Shown one piece after another: positions 1-9,380 of a stretch of DNA of 39,198 bases (position 1 is the first letter of the stretch; each line of letters starts with the position of its first letter). The stretch is from Novosphingobium naphthalenivorans NBRC 102051 (GTDB lineage Bacteria; Pseudomonadota; Alphaproteobacteria; Sphingomonadales; Sphingomonadaceae). A program made the position numbers and the translations under genes. The stretch lies in the NCBI RefSeq assembly GCF_001590985.1, contig NZ_BCTX01000048.1, forward strand, positions 1 to 39,198, written 5' to 3'. The notes beneath the pieces were generated by a model that saw only the letters and a program-made list of their open reading frames with translations, was not told the origin of the DNA and made no database searches.

Positions 1-209
1 TAGTCCGTCCCCGGTGGCGCGCTCGTATCCTTGGCCCAGGGATTGGTGTGTTCGGCATGGCTGGCCGCCGTGACCTTGGCCTTTTCCTGCTGGGAAGCCT
101 GATCGACCGCCGGCACCGAGCAATAGGCCGTGAGCAGAACGCCCAACGACCAGAACAGCGCGTTCCAGCGGCTTTTGAAGACAGTGGAGATCTTCGGCCC
201 GAACATCAT
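1..209 (-). CDS. small membrane-anchored protein behind mutS (cut by window edge)
   Basis: Reading leftward from two adjacent ATG codons (209 and 206) there are 69 sense codons, then the bases TA at the window edge. They may be the first two bases of a stop, so only the last base may be missing. The product starts MMFGPKISTVFKSRW and has one hydrophobic stretch (about residues 18-33, ALFWSLGVLLTAYCSV), then a polar Ala/Gln/Lys-rich tail containing NPWAKD. This looks like a single-pass inner-membrane protein; the Cys after LTAY is not a convincing lipobox. It starts 23 bp after the mutS stop on the same strand, so co-transcription is likely. There is no strong Shine-Dalgarno sequence, and an upstream in-frame TTG is possible. 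I do not recognise the family. Confidence 0.5.
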   Translation of the reverse strand, partial: MMFGPKISTVFKSRWNALFWSLGVLLTAYCSVPAVDQASQQEKAKVTAASHAEHTNPWAKDTSAPPGTD

Positions 210-232
210 GCCGTCGGGATAGGCCAACAAGG

Positions 233-2851
233 TTAAGGTTCAGTACCCGCCTCGCGCTTGAGGTCGTAAAGCACTTCGAGGGCATCGCGGGGCGCAAGTG
301 CATCGACATCCATGTCGCGCAGTTTCGAGCGCAGGGTGTCGCACTGTTCCTCTTGATGCTCCTGCGCGGCAGCAAAAAGCGGCAGGTCGCCTAGGCCAGC
401 CGCAAGGCCGCCAGTTTCGGCGCGGCCCTTCTCCAGCTTTTCCAGTACCGATTTGGCCCGGCTGATCACCTTGGGCGGCACGCCTGCAAGCCGCGCCACG
501 GCAAGGCCATAACTGCGGTCGGCCGGCCCCTCGGCCAGTTCATGCAGCAGGACGAGATCGCCTTTCCATTCGCGCGCGCGAACATGGTGGAGCGAGAGCG
601 CCTCACAGGTCTCCGCCAGCCGCGCCAGTTCGTGATAGTGCGTGGCGAAAAGGCAGCGGCAGCGGTTGGTTTCGTGCACGGCTTCGGCCACCGCCCAGGC
701 CAGTGCCAGACCGTCATAAGTCGAGGTGCCGCGCCCCACTTCATCGAGGATGACAAAGCTGCGTTCGGTCGCCTGCGCCAGAATCGCGGCCGTCTCCACC
801 ATCTCGACCATGAAAGTCGATCGCCCGCGCGCGAGATTGTCCGAAGCGCCGACGCGGCTGAACAGGCGGTCGACCATGCCGATCCGCGCGGACTTGGCCG
901 GCACGAAGCCGCCCGCCTGCGCCAGGAGCACGATGAGCGCGTTCTGGCGCAGGAAAGTCGACTTACCGCCCATGTTCGGGCCGCCGATCAGCCAGAGCCG
1001 GTCATGCGTACCGAGACGGCAGTCGTTGGCAACAAAACGCTCGCCCTGCACCATGAGCGCCGCTTCGACGACCGGATGCCGGCCGCCCTCGATGTCCAGC
1101 GACAGCCCTTCGACGACATGCGGACGCGTCCAGCCGCCCTCGGCCGCCCGCTCGGCCTGCCCGGCGGCAACGTCGATGCGCGCGAGCGCGCCGGCAGTGC
1201 GGGCAATCTGCCGCCGCGCCGAGACGGCCTCGGCCACCAGCTCTTCGAAATGCGCTTCCTCCGCCGCCAGGGCATGAGCCCCCGCCTCGGTGATGCGGCT
1301 CGCTTCCTCGTGCAGCGCGAGGGCATTGAAGCGCATCGCGCCTGCCATCGTCTGGCGGTGCGAAAAGCCGCTGTCAGGCTCCATCAGCTTGTCGGCATGG
1401 CGCTGGGGCACTTCGATGAAGTAGCCAAGCACATTGTTGTGCTTGATCTTGAGCGCCGCGACACCGGTTTCCTCGCGGTACTTCGCCTCAAGCGCGGCAA
1501 TCGCGCGGCGCGCATTGCCGGACATCACCCGCAATTCATCCAGCGCTGCGTCATAGCCGCCAGCGATATAGCCGCCCTGCCCGCGCTCGGTCGGCGGAGA
1601 AGGCACCAGGGCGCGCTCGAAATGATCGACCAGCGCGCCATGACCGCCCAGATCGGGCAATAGTGCTTGCAGCAGGACCGGCAGATCATCCCGGCGCGCC
1701 AACCGGTCAGCCACGGTCCGCGCGCCCGAAAGGCCATCGCGAAGCTGACCCAAGTCGCGCGGGCTGCCCCGCCCCGCGACCACGCGGCCCAGCGCACGTC
1801 CAACATCGGGCAGTGCACGCAAGGCGGCACGCAAGTCCTCGCGCAGCAAGGCATCGTCGTGGAGCCACTCCACCAGTTCCAGCCGCTCGGCGATCGCGGC
1901 GCGGTCCGTCAGCGGGGCGGCCAGATCCTCGGCCAGCTGGCGCGCGCCTGCCCCTGTCACGCAGCGGTCGATCGCATCGATCAGACTGCCCCTGCGTCCG
2001 CCAGTCGAGGATTCGAGAATTTCCAGGCTGGCGCGCGTCGCCTCGTCCATGGCCAGCGTGGCCTCGCCCGCGCGGGCCTGCGGCGGCAGCAGCAGCGGCA
2101 GGCTGCCCCGGCCGACATGGTCGAGGTAGGCGATCAGCCCGCCGGCCGCCGCCAGCATCGGCCGGGTGAAGCTGCCGAAACCGTCAAGCGTGGCCACGCC
2201 GTGGATGAGCTTCAGCCGCTCCTCGCCGCCCTCCGACGAGAATTCGTGACCCGAACGGGCGATGGCCCCTTCAGGCGCCAGTTCCCAGCCATCGGGCACG
2301 ACCAGTTCGCTCGCCCCAAGACGGGCCAGCGTGGCGCCAAGACGGTCCGGCGCGCATTGCTCCAGCTCCATCTGGCCCGTGGAGATATCGCAAGCCGCAA
2401 TGCCAACCAGGCCGCGCACTTCGCAAGCCGATGCCAGGACATTGGCCCGCCGCGGCTCCAGCAGGGCTTCCTCGGTCAGCGTGCCCGCCGTGACGAACCG
2501 CACGATGTCGCGCGCCACCAGTGCCTTCGATCCGCCGCGCTTCTTCGCCTCGGCGGGCGTTTCGGTCTGCTCGGCAATGGCGACCCGGCAACCGGCCTTG
2601 ATCAGGCGCGCGAGATAGCTTTCCGCCGCATGGACCGGCACGCCGCACATCGGGATCGGTGCACCGTTGTGCTCGCCGCGCGTCGTCAGGGCGATATCGA
2701 GGATCGCCGCCGCCTTCTTCGCATCATCGAAGAACAGCTCGAAGAAGTCGCCCATGCGATAGAACAACAGGCAATCGGCAGCTTCCTCACGCAGGGCGAG
2801 GTACTGGGCCATCATCGGCGTTGCGCCCTGGCTGCTGGAAACTCCACTCAT
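233..2851 (-). CDS. mutS: DNA mismatch repair protein MutS
   Basis: MutS recognises base mismatches and small loops and recruits MutL in an ATP-dependent cytoplasmic complex. With the chosen start the protein has 872 residues, normal for the family. Visible features are the mismatch-reading Phe-x-Glu (GDFFELF, F36/E38), the connector and lever/clamp helices, Walker A GPNMGGKST around residues 623-632, Walker B ILDEVGRGTS (D703-E704) and ATHYHEL. The frame stays open to 2995, but the ATG at 2851 gives the usual roughly 12 residues before the conserved PMMAQYL; the ATG at 2902 is the alternative. It is divergent from maeB across about 115 bp and is followed by a small membrane protein gene. No truncation or missing motif is seen. 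Confidence 0.97.
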   Translation of the reverse strand: MSGVSSSQGATPMMAQYLALREEAADCLLFYRMGDFFELFFDDAKKAAAILDIALTTRGEHNGAPIPMCGVPVHAAESYLARLIKAGCRVAIAEQTETPAEAKKRGGSKALVARDIVRFVTAGTLTEEALLEPRRANVLASACEVRGLVGIAACDISTGQMELEQCAPDRLGATLARLGASELVVPDGWELAPEGAIARSGHEFSSEGGEERLKLIHGVATLDGFGSFTRPMLAAAGGLIAYLDHVGRGSLPLLLPPQARAGEATLAMDEATRASLEILESSTGGRRGSLIDAIDRCVTGAGARQLAEDLAAPLTDRAAIAERLELVEWLHDDALLREDLRAALRALPDVGRALGRVVAGRGSPRDLGQLRDGLSGARTVADRLARRDDLPVLLQALLPDLGGHGALVDHFERALVPSPPTERGQGGYIAGGYDAALDELRVMSGNARRAIAALEAKYREETGVAALKIKHNNVLGYFIEVPQRHADKLMEPDSGFSHRQTMAGAMRFNALALHEEASRITEAGAHALAAEEAHFEELVAEAVSARRQIARTAGALARIDVAAGQAERAAEGGWTRPHVVEGLSLDIEGGRHPVVEAALMVQGERFVANDCRLGTHDRLWLIGGPNMGGKSTFLRQNALIVLLAQAGGFVPAKSARIGMVDRLFSRVGASDNLARGRSTFMVEMVETAAILAQATERSFVILDEVGRGTSTYDGLALAWAVAEAVHETNRCRCLFATHYHELARLAETCEALSLHHVRAREWKGDLVLLHELAEGPADRSYGLAVARLAGVPPKVISRAKSVLEKLEKGRAETGGLAAGLGDLPLFAAAQEHQEEQCDTLRSKLRDMDVDALAPRDALEVLYDLKREAGTEP

Positions 2852-2966
2852 GGGTGCAGCGTTAGCGCCCCGTTTCTGCTTTTGTGAAGCGCAGGTATCC
2901 ATCCTTTCCCCTATCGCGTGGCGCCAACATCCGTTAGGGGCTCGGACGAAATCGGGAGATGTAAGC

Positions 2967-5228
2967 TTGTCCGAAAAAAGCAAGGTCCAGTTCACCGAGC
3001 GCGAAGCGCTGTTCTATCACGAGACGATCCGTCCGGGTAAGATCGAGATCATCGCCAGCAAGCCGATGGCGACCCAGCGCGATTTGTCGCTGGCCTATTC
3101 TCCGGGCGTGGCCGTGCCGGTGCAGGCAATCGCCGACGATCCCGCCACGGCCTACAATTACACCGCCAAGGGCAATCTCGTCGCCGTGATTTCCAACGGC
3201 ACCGCGATCCTGGGCATGGGCAACCTCGGTGCCCTCGCCTCGAAGCCGGTGATGGAAGGCAAGGCCGTGCTGTTCAAGCGCTTTGCAGATGTCGATTCCA
3301 TCGACATCGAACTCGCCACCGAGGACACCGACGCGATCATCGAAGCCGTCGCCCTGATGGAGCCGAGCTTCGGCGGCATCAACCTCGAAGACATCAAGGC
3401 CCCCGAGTGCTTCATCATCGAGCAGGCCCTGCGCGAGCGGATGAACATCCCGGTCATGCACGACGACCAGCACGGCACCGCGATCATCGCGGCGGCCGGC
3501 CTGATCAACGCCTGCCACCTGACCGGGCGCAAGCTGGAAGACATCAAGGTCGTGGTGAACGGCGCGGGTGCCTCGGCCCTGGCCTGCACCTCGCTGATCA
3601 AGTCGATGGGCGTGCGGCATGAGAACGTGCTGGTCTGCGATACCCGCGGCGTGATCTACCCGGGCCGCGAGAACGTCGACCAGTTCAAGTCCGCCCATGC
3701 GGTGATGACCGACAGGCGCACACTGACGGAAGCCCTGCAGGGCGCCGACGTATGCCTGGGTCTTTCGGCCAAGGGCGCCGTCACGCAGGAGATGATCAAG
3801 GGCATGGCGCCCGAGCCGATCATCTTCGCGATGGCCAACCCGGACCCCGAGATTACCCCGCCCGAAGTCAAGGAAGTCCGCCCCGACGCGATCGTCGCCA
3901 CCGGCCGTTCGGACTATCCGAACCAGGTCAATAACGTGCTCGGCTTCCCGTTCATCTTCCGCGGCGCGCTCGACGTTCATGCGACGGCGATCAACGAGGA
4001 GATGAAGATCGCCGCCGCCCGCGCCATCGCGGAGCTCGCCCGCCAGCAGGTGCCCGAAGAAGTCGCCGCGGCTTACGGCGAAACCCAGCAATTCGGCCGC
4101 GAGTACATCATCCCGGCCCCGTTCGACCCGCGCCTGATGGAAGTGGTGCCGTCCGCCGTCGCCAAGGCCGCGATGGATTCCGGCGTCGCGCAAAAGCCCA
4201 TCGAGGACTTCGACGCCTACCGCCACGAGCTCAAGGCACGCCTCAACCCGACCACTTCGGTGCTCAGCAGCGTCTATGCTCAGGTCAAGGCCAACCCCAA
4301 GCGCGTCATCTTCGCCGAAGCCGATCACGAAGTGGTGCTGCGCGCCGCCATCCAGTATCGCGATTTCGGCTATGGCGAACCGGTTCTGGTCGGCCGCACC
4401 CAGGCCATTCTCGATCTGATGAACGAACTCGGCGTTTCCGACCCCGAAAGCTACCACATCGAGAACGCCGCGGTTTCCGACTACGTCGCACCGATGGTGG
4501 AAATGCTCTACGAGCGCCTCAAGCGCCGCGGCTTCCTGCATCGCGACGTGCAGCGCATGTGCAATACGGACCGTAACGTCTTTGCTTCCGGCCTGCTCAA
4601 GCTGGGCGTGGGCGATGCCATGATCACCGGCATGACCCGCCCCTTTGCACAGTCGATGAAGGAAGTGCGCCGCGTGCTCGATCCGGCCGAAAGCAAGCTG
4701 CCTTTTGGCATCCACATGCTGGTCGGCAAGACCCACACCGTGTTCCTGGCCGACACTACCATCAACGAACGCCCCAGCGCCGAGGAACTGGCGGTGATCG
4801 CCACCGAAACCGCGGCTGTCGCCCGCAGGCTGGGCCACGAGCCGCGCGTCGCGTTCCTGAGCTATTCGACGTTCGGCAACCCGTCGGGCAAGTGGCTCGA
4901 CACCATCCGCGATGCCGTCCACATCCTCGACGAACAAAGCCCCGGCTTCGAATACGATGGCGACATGGCGCCCGACGCCGCGCTCAACCCGAAGATCATG
5001 GCGCTCTATCCGTTCTGCCGCCTGTCGGCACCGGCCAACGTGCTGATCATGCCCGGGCTGCAATCGGCCAACATCTCGGCCAAGCTGCTGCGCGAGATCG
5101 GCGGCGCCACCAATATCGGCCCGATGCTGCTCGGCATGGAAAAGCCGGTGCAGATCGTGCCGATGACCTCGATCGCGCCCGACGTGCTGACCAGCGCCGT
5201 GCTCGCGGCCGCAGGCGTGATGGGCTGA
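2967..5228 (+). CDS. maeB: NADP-dependent malic enzyme (MaeB type, with C-terminal phosphotransacetylase-like domain)
   Basis: The enzyme decarboxylates malate to pyruvate with reduction of NADP, linking the TCA cycle to NADPH and pyruvate supply in the cytoplasm. The 753-residue protein has a malic domain (TAKGNLVAVISNG), a Rossmann NAD(P) domain with GAGAS near residue 199, and from about residue 430 a phosphotransacetylase-like domain that in the MaeB family is regulatory, not a working acetyltransferase. The start is a TTG at 2967 with GGGAG at 2955-2959, 7 nt upstream; the in-frame ATG at 2850 would put 39 atypical residues inside the mutS start. It converges on dctA, a dicarboxylate carrier, so the pair fits growth on malate, fumarate or succinate. 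Confidence 0.95.
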   Translation: MSEKSKVQFTEREALFYHETIRPGKIEIIASKPMATQRDLSLAYSPGVAVPVQAIADDPATAYNYTAKGNLVAVISNGTAILGMGNLGALASKPVMEGKAVLFKRFADVDSIDIELATEDTDAIIEAVALMEPSFGGINLEDIKAPECFIIEQALRERMNIPVMHDDQHGTAIIAAAGLINACHLTGRKLEDIKVVVNGAGASALACTSLIKSMGVRHENVLVCDTRGVIYPGRENVDQFKSAHAVMTDRRTLTEALQGADVCLGLSAKGAVTQEMIKGMAPEPIIFAMANPDPEITPPEVKEVRPDAIVATGRSDYPNQVNNVLGFPFIFRGALDVHATAINEEMKIAAARAIAELARQQVPEEVAAAYGETQQFGREYIIPAPFDPRLMEVVPSAVAKAAMDSGVAQKPIEDFDAYRHELKARLNPTTSVLSSVYAQVKANPKRVIFAEADHEVVLRAAIQYRDFGYGEPVLVGRTQAILDLMNELGVSDPESYHIENAAVSDYVAPMVEMLYERLKRRGFLHRDVQRMCNTDRNVFASGLLKLGVGDAMITGMTRPFAQSMKEVRRVLDPAESKLPFGIHMLVGKTHTVFLADTTINERPSAEELAVIATETAAVARRLGHEPRVAFLSYSTFGNPSGKWLDTIRDAVHILDEQSPGFEYDGDMAPDAALNPKIMALYPFCRLSAPANVLIMPGLQSANISAKLLREIGGATNIGPMLLGMEKPVQIVPMTSIAPDVLTSAVLAAAGVMG

Positions 5229-5277
5229 CCGGAAACGGGGCGGTGTCCGGCCATGCCGGCGCCGCCCCGCCCGGTCA
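5226..5277. terminator. compound hairpin between convergent maeB and dctA
   Basis: Three nested inverted repeats share one axis: TGACCGG/CCGGTCA (5226-5232, 5271-5277), GGGGCGG/CCGCCCC (5237-5243, 5262-5268) and CCGGC-CAT-GCCGG (5247-5259). The outer arm includes the maeB stop codon. There is no U-tract on either strand, so this would be a strong hairpin rather than a textbook intrinsic terminator. It lies where two converging transcripts end. Confidence 0.5.
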
Positions 5278-5289
5278 CGGACCAGTCAG

Positions 5290-6663
5290 TTACAAGATCG
5301 CCGCCTCACCGGCATCCGGCGCAGGCATGGCGCTCGCCGGGGACACGGCTGCCGGCCCCTCCGGCAAATTGCCCGACAGCGCCGCCTTGAGTTTCGCCTT
5401 GTCGAGCTGCCCTTCCCAGCGTGAGACCACAACCGATGCGACGGCATTGCCGATGAAGTTGGTGAGCGCGCGGCATTCGCTCATGAACCGGTCCACGCCG
5501 AGGATCAGCGTCATGCCCGCCACGGGCACGGACGGCACGATCGAAAGCGTCGCGGCCAGCGTCACGAAACCCGCCCCGGTCACGCCTGCCGCACCCTTTG
5601 ACGAGAGCATCGCCACGCCCAGCAGCAGCAACTGCTCGCCCAGCGAAAGATGCACGTTGCAGGCCTGCGCAATGAACAGCGCGGCCAGCGTCATGTAGAT
5701 ATTGGTTCCATCAAGATTGAACGAATAGCCGGTGGGGATCACCAGCCCCGCCACCGAGCGCGAACACCCGGCCCGCTCCATCTTTTCGATCAGCAGCGGC
5801 AGCGCGCTTTCCGAGGACGAGGTGCCCAACACCAGCAGCAGTTCGGCCTTGAGATAGGCGATCAGCCGGAAGATCGAGAAACCTGCCCACAGAGAAACCG
5901 CGCCGAGCACGACCACCACGAACAGGATCGAGGTAAAATAGAACGTGGCCACCAGGAACACGAGATTCGCCAGCGATTCAACCCCGTGCTTGCCAATGGT
6001 GTAGGCCATGGCACCGAACGCGCCCAGCGGTGCCGCCTTCATGACGATGCCCACGACGCGGAACACCACCAGCGACAGATCCTCCAGAGCACCAATGATC
6101 CGCTCCCCGCGCGGCCCGACCAGCGGCAAGGCAATGCCGAAAAGGATCGCCACCAGCAGCGTCTGCAGGATATTGCCGTCGGTGAGCGACGACAGCAGGC
6201 TTTCGGGGATCACGCCGAGCAGGAAACCGACAACGGTATTTTCGTGCGCCTGCGCGGCATAGCCCGCCACTTTCGAGGCATCGAGCGACGCCGGATCGAT
6301 GTTGAGCCCGGCCCCCGGCTGCACCACATTGGCGACGATCAGCCCGACGAACAGCGCCACTGTCGAAAACGTGATGAAATAGCCAAAGGCCTTGGCCGCC
6401 ACCCGGCCCACCGATCCCAGATCGCGCATCCCGGCAATGCCGGTGACGATCGAGAGGAAGATGACCGGCGCGATGATCATCTTCACGAGATGGACGAAGC
6501 CATCGCCAAGCGGCTTGAAAGCCTCTCCGGTCGCCGGGCTGACATACCCCAACAGCGCCCCCGCCACGATGGCGATCAGCACTTGCGTATAGGTGTGGGC
6601 GTACCACGGGCGGGCGCGTTCGGCCTGAGGGTCCTCGGCCGCATGGAGCAATTCTGGGTGCAT
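5290..6663 (-). CDS. dctA: C4-dicarboxylate transport protein DctA
   Basis: DctA is a cation-coupled secondary carrier importing succinate, fumarate and malate across the inner membrane (DAACS/glutamate-carrier family). The 457-residue protein has about eight membrane helices plus two re-entrant hairpins. Signature segments are the serine-rich [21 protein letters not shown], the [13 protein letters not shown] hairpin and [16 protein letters not shown]. The C-terminal 30 residues are Pro/Ala-rich and probably disordered. The start ATG at 6663 has no clear Shine-Dalgarno sequence, but the N-terminus matches the family in length. The neighbouring malic enzyme gene supports a dicarboxylate substrate over glutamate; no dctB/dctD regulator genes are present in the window. 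Confidence 0.9.
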   Translation of the reverse strand: MHPELLHAAEDPQAERARPWYAHTYTQVLIAIVAGALLGYVSPATGEAFKPLGDGFVHLVKMIIAPVIFLSIVTGIAGMRDLGSVGRVAAKAFGYFITFSTVALFVGLIVANVVQPGAGLNIDPASLDASKVAGYAAQAHENTVVGFLLGVIPESLLSSLTDGNILQTLLVAILFGIALPLVGPRGERIIGALEDLSLVVFRVVGIVMKAAPLGAFGAMAYTIGKHGVESLANLVFLVATFYFTSILFVVVVLGAVSLWAGFSIFRLIAYLKAELLLVLGTSSSESALPLLIEKMERAGCSRSVAGLVIPTGYSFNLDGTNIYMTLAALFIAQACNVHLSLGEQLLLLGVAMLSSKGAAGVTGAGFVTLAATLSIVPSVPVAGMTLILGVDRFMSECRALTNFIGNAVASVVVSRWEGQLDKAKLKAALSGNLPEGPAAVSPASAMPAPDAGEAAIL

Positions 6664-6788
6664 TGCACAAAAGCTAGCGTTTCAGCGCTTCTTCGGCAAT
6701 CATTCATCTGACGTACAGTTGCGACTGCACCAAACGGCGGTTGCGAGCGCCCTCGACAATCGCGCAGTGATGCGCAAGAGAACCGGCC

Positions 6789-7649
6789 ATGGACGCATTC
6801 TCAATTCCCGGCTTCGATCTGGCCGCTTTCGTCGATGCCACTCTGGCCGAAGATCTCGGCGTGGGTCTCCCTGGCGGCGGTCATGACGTCACTTCGGAAA
6901 GCGTGATCGATCCGGAGGCGCGGTTTTCCGGCGTGATGGACTCGCGCGATGCGATCACCGTGGCGGGCCTGCCGATCGCGGCGGCCTTTTTCCGCACGCT
7001 CGATCCGGCCATGGAAATCGAGATCCTCGTCGCCGAAGGCGCGCGGGTGGAGCCCGGTGCCGACCTGATGCGCCTGACCGGCAATGCCCGCGCGATGCTG
7101 ACGGCGGAACGCTCGGCACTCAACACCGTGCAGCACCTCTCGGGCATCGCGACGATGACCCGCGAATACGTCGATGCCATGAAGGGTCACGCGACCCTTC
7201 TCGATACGCGCAAGACGATCCCGGGCCTGCGTCACCTGGAAAAGTACGCCACCCGCATGGGCGGCGCCCAAAACCACCGCATGGGCCTGTGGGACGCAGC
7301 AATGATCAAGGACAACCACGTCCTTGTCGCCGGCGGCGTCGGCCCCGCCGTAGCGCGCGCCAAGGCCGCGGGCGTCGCGCAGATCATCTGCGAGGTCGAT
7401 CACCTCGAACAGATCGAACCGGCCATTGCCGCCGGTGCGCACCACCTGCTGCTCGACAACATGGGCCCGGACAGGCTGCGCGAGGCTGTGGCCCTCGTCG
7501 CCGGACGCGTTCCCACCGAAGCGTCGGGCGGGGTGAACCTATCGACCATCGGCCCGATCGCCGCCACCGGCGTGACGTACGTTTCGGTCGGCCGCCTCAC
7601 GCAAAGCGCGCCCGCCGCCGATATCGGGCTGGATTTCACGCCGCTGTGA
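6789..7649 (+). CDS. nadC: nicotinate-nucleotide pyrophosphorylase (quinolinate phosphoribosyltransferase)
   Basis: NadC converts quinolinate and PRPP to nicotinate mononucleotide, CO2 and pyrophosphate, the entry into NAD from de novo synthesis. The 286-residue protein has the family layout: an N-terminal alpha/beta domain with AEDLG and DVTSE, then a barrel with RKTIPGLRHLEKYA (R141-K142, substrate-binding), GGAQNHRMGLWDA, IKDNH, EVDHLEQ, LLDNM and EASGGVNL. nadA and nadB are not in the window. The stop TGA at 7647-7649 overlaps a GTG at 7646, a likely start of the next gene, suggesting translational coupling. The ATG at 6789 gives the typical N-terminus; the ribosome-binding site is weak. 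Confidence 0.95.
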   Translation: MDAFSIPGFDLAAFVDATLAEDLGVGLPGGGHDVTSESVIDPEARFSGVMDSRDAITVAGLPIAAAFFRTLDPAMEIEILVAEGARVEPGADLMRLTGNARAMLTAERSALNTVQHLSGIATMTREYVDAMKGHATLLDTRKTIPGLRHLEKYATRMGGAQNHRMGLWDAAMIKDNHVLVAGGVGPAVARAKAAGVAQIICEVDHLEQIEPAIAAGAHHLLLDNMGPDRLREAVALVAGRVPTEASGGVNLSTIGPIAATGVTYVSVGRLTQSAPAADIGLDFTPL

Positions 7650-8110
7650 GCGTGCAGAGCGCGAAGAAGAAACGACTGCAAGTCAGACCACAGGCGATGC
7701 GCTTGTTCAGTCGGCTGCTGCTCGCATCCACGGTCTTCAATGTCCTTGCGATCTTGCTCTTTGCTTCACGCTTCCGAGCGGATGCCATAGCGAACGGAAC
7801 CGCCAAGGCTGGCTGGCTTGTCGCGATCCTGCTCGAAATAGGCATCAATACCCTATTCTGGTGGAGAATCTCCATTCGGGCAGGGAATTTCGCCCGCTGG
7901 CTCTACATTGCCCTGCTGTTTGCAGGCTTGTTTCAGATTCCGAGGGTGTACAGCCTGAGCCATAGATATGGCCCTGTTTACGGAATCCTGATGGCCGCCA
8001 GTATGATTCTTGGTCTAGGCACGATCATCGTTTTACTCCGCAAAGATGTGTCCCAATGGTTGCGGAGCGGAGGAAAGACTCCCGAAGTCGATCCTTCGGT
8101 ATTTGACTGA
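7646..8110 (+). CDS. four-helix membrane protein of unknown function, coupled to nadC
   Basis: From the GTG at 7646, which overlaps the nadC stop as GTGA, the protein is 154 residues; an ATG at 7697 would give 137. The start has a basic stretch (KKKRLQ), then about four hydrophobic helices, including LLLASTVFNVLAILLFA, GWLVAILLEIGINTLFWW, WLYIALLFAGLFQI and GILMAASMILGLGTIIVLL. It ends in a short polar tail (KTPEVDPSVFD). I do not recognise a family. Its codon use is visibly less GC-rich than its neighbours (many AAT, ATA, TTG and TCC codons), suggesting relaxed selection or recent acquisition. The RNase T2 gene begins 1 nt after its stop. Confidence 0.7.
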   Translation: MSVQSAKKKRLQVRPQAMRLFSRLLLASTVFNVLAILLFASRFRADAIANGTAKAGWLVAILLEIGINTLFWWRISIRAGNFARWLYIALLFAGLFQIPRVYSLSHRYGPVYGILMAASMILGLGTIIVLLRKDVSQWLRSGGKTPEVDPSVFD

Positions 8111-8111
8111 C

Positions 8112-8807
8112 ATGATTCGAACCCTAGCCGCTCTTCTGGCCCTCCTGCCTGCTCCGGCCATGGCGCAGGCCTACCAATGCACCCTGCCGCGCAGCATCGA
8201 GCCGATCCGGCCCGTCGCTCCGGACGGCCCGGCACGCAAACTGCCCGTCGCCGGCTATACGCTCGCCGCAAGCTGGTCGCCCGATTACTGCAAGACCAGC
8301 GGCGATACACGCTCCATGCAGTGCTCGCACCGCAATGGCCGCTTTGGGTTCATCCTCCACGGCCTCTGGCCCGAGGCGAAGAGCGGCGGCGCCCCGCAAT
8401 GGTGCGCCAGCGCCCCCTTGCCCTCGCCAGAAGTTGTGCGGCGCAACTTGTGCATGACGCCTTCGCCCGGCCTGCTGATGCACGAATGGCTCAAGCACGG
8501 CACCTGCATGACCGGCAAGCCGGAGAAATACTTCAAGGTCGGCGCCATCTTGTGGCGTTCGATCCGCTGGCCCGACGCCGATCTGCTCTCGCGCCGCAAA
8601 GGCCTGACCGTGGGCGACCTGCGCAAGGCCTTCGTCGCGCGCAACCCGGCCTGGAAAGAGGAATACGTCGGCGTCGACCTCAGCCGTACCGGATGGCTGC
8701 GCGAAGTGCGGCTCTGCTACGGCAAGGACTTCATGCCGAAACGCTGCAGCAGAGGACAGTTCGGTCCATCCGATTCGGCCAGCCTGAAAATCTGGCGCGG
8801 CCTTTAG
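8112..8807 (+). CDS. secreted ribonuclease T2 family protein
   Basis: RNase T2 enzymes cleave single-stranded RNA through 2',3'-cyclic phosphate intermediates, and bacterial members are periplasmic or secreted. The 231-residue precursor has a clear signal peptide (MIRTLAALLALLPAPAMAQA, cleavage near residue 20). It carries the family N-motif ASWSPDYC and both catalytic boxes: FILHGLWPE with H83, and HEWLKHGTC with E125 and H129. Six or more cysteines probably form disulfides in the periplasm. It starts 1 nt after the preceding membrane protein stop and ends 3 bp from the convergent tadA, so there is no room for a separate terminator. Confidence 0.9.
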   Translation: MIRTLAALLALLPAPAMAQAYQCTLPRSIEPIRPVAPDGPARKLPVAGYTLAASWSPDYCKTSGDTRSMQCSHRNGRFGFILHGLWPEAKSGGAPQWCASAPLPSPEVVRRNLCMTPSPGLLMHEWLKHGTCMTGKPEKYFKVGAILWRSIRWPDADLLSRRKGLTVGDLRKAFVARNPAWKEEYVGVDLSRTGWLREVRLCYGKDFMPKRCSRGQFGPSDSASLKIWRGL

Positions 8808-8810
8808 CCC

Positions 8811-9266
8811 TCATCGCCGCTCGCGGAAGAACCTGCGCAGCAGCTCCGCCGATTCGGCCTCGCCGATTCCCGGATAGACTTCGGGCCGGTGCAGGCACTG
8901 CTCATGCTCGAACACGCGCGCGCCGTGTTCGACGGCCCCGCCCTTGGGATCGGACGCGCCGTAGTAGAGGCGGGCGATTCGCGCATGGGCGATAGCGCCG
9001 GCGCACATTGCGCAGGGTTCCAGTGTCACCCACAGCTCGCAGCCTTCCAGCCGCTCATTGCCGAGCACGCGCGCCGCTGCGCGAATCGCCTCGATTTCGG
9101 CGTGACTCGTGGGATCGTGACGCTCGCGCGGGCCATTCCGGCCCGTGGCAATCACCTTGCCGTCCTTCACCACCACCGCGCCGATCGGAACTTCACCCGA
9201 ATCGGCGGCCTCACGCGCTTGCGCCAGCGCCATCTGCATGTATTCGGGAAGCGGCCATTTGCTCAT
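8811..9266 (-). CDS. tadA: tRNA-specific adenosine deaminase
   Basis: TadA deaminates adenosine 34 to inosine in the anticodon of tRNA-Arg(ACG) so that it can read CGN codons. The 151-residue protein carries the zinc-dependent deaminase signature: HAE (H55, E57) and PCAMC (C85, C88), with GEVPIGAVVV before and ARLYYGASDPKGGAVEHG after. Size and motifs fit TadA better than a guanine or cytosine deaminase. It is divergent from rpmB across about 115 bp, and its 3' end abuts that of the RNase T2 gene. Confidence 0.92.
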   Translation of the reverse strand: MSKWPLPEYMQMALAQAREAADSGEVPIGAVVVKDGKVIATGRNGPRERHDPTSHAEIEAIRAAARVLGNERLEGCELWVTLEPCAMCAGAIAHARIARLYYGASDPKGGAVEHGARVFEHEQCLHRPEVYPGIGEAESAELLRRFFRERR

Positions 9267-9302
9267 GCCGATGCGCTAGCGCGCTGAATTCCGCCGTGCA
9301 AC

Positions 9303-9331
9303 TTGACCTTGCGGGGGGGAATCGGTAAGGG
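9303..9331 (+). promoter_or_regulatory. candidate rpmB promoter
   Basis: TTGACC (9303-9308) followed after 17 bp by TAAGGG (9326-9331) lies about 50 bp ahead of the rpmB start. The -35 box is good and the -10 box poor, so this is only a candidate. Confidence 0.3.
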
Positions 9332-9380
9332 CGCGCCTTCCCGTACAAACGGCAACAGATTTTTTCGAGCGAGAGTAGAC

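Noticed and set aside
542..2887. long plus-strand open frames across mutS
   Set aside because: They lie wholly inside mutS with no family signature or usable ribosome-binding site.
2852..2995. mutS N-terminal extension of 48 residues
   Set aside because: It overlaps the maeB leader and has no similarity to MutS N-termini; the ATG at 2851 gives the usual distance to PMMAQYL.
2934..5063. 709-codon open frame opposite maeB
   Set aside because: It is His/Arg/Gly-rich with no domain similarity and mirrors the maeB codon pattern, a normal GC-rich antisense shadow.
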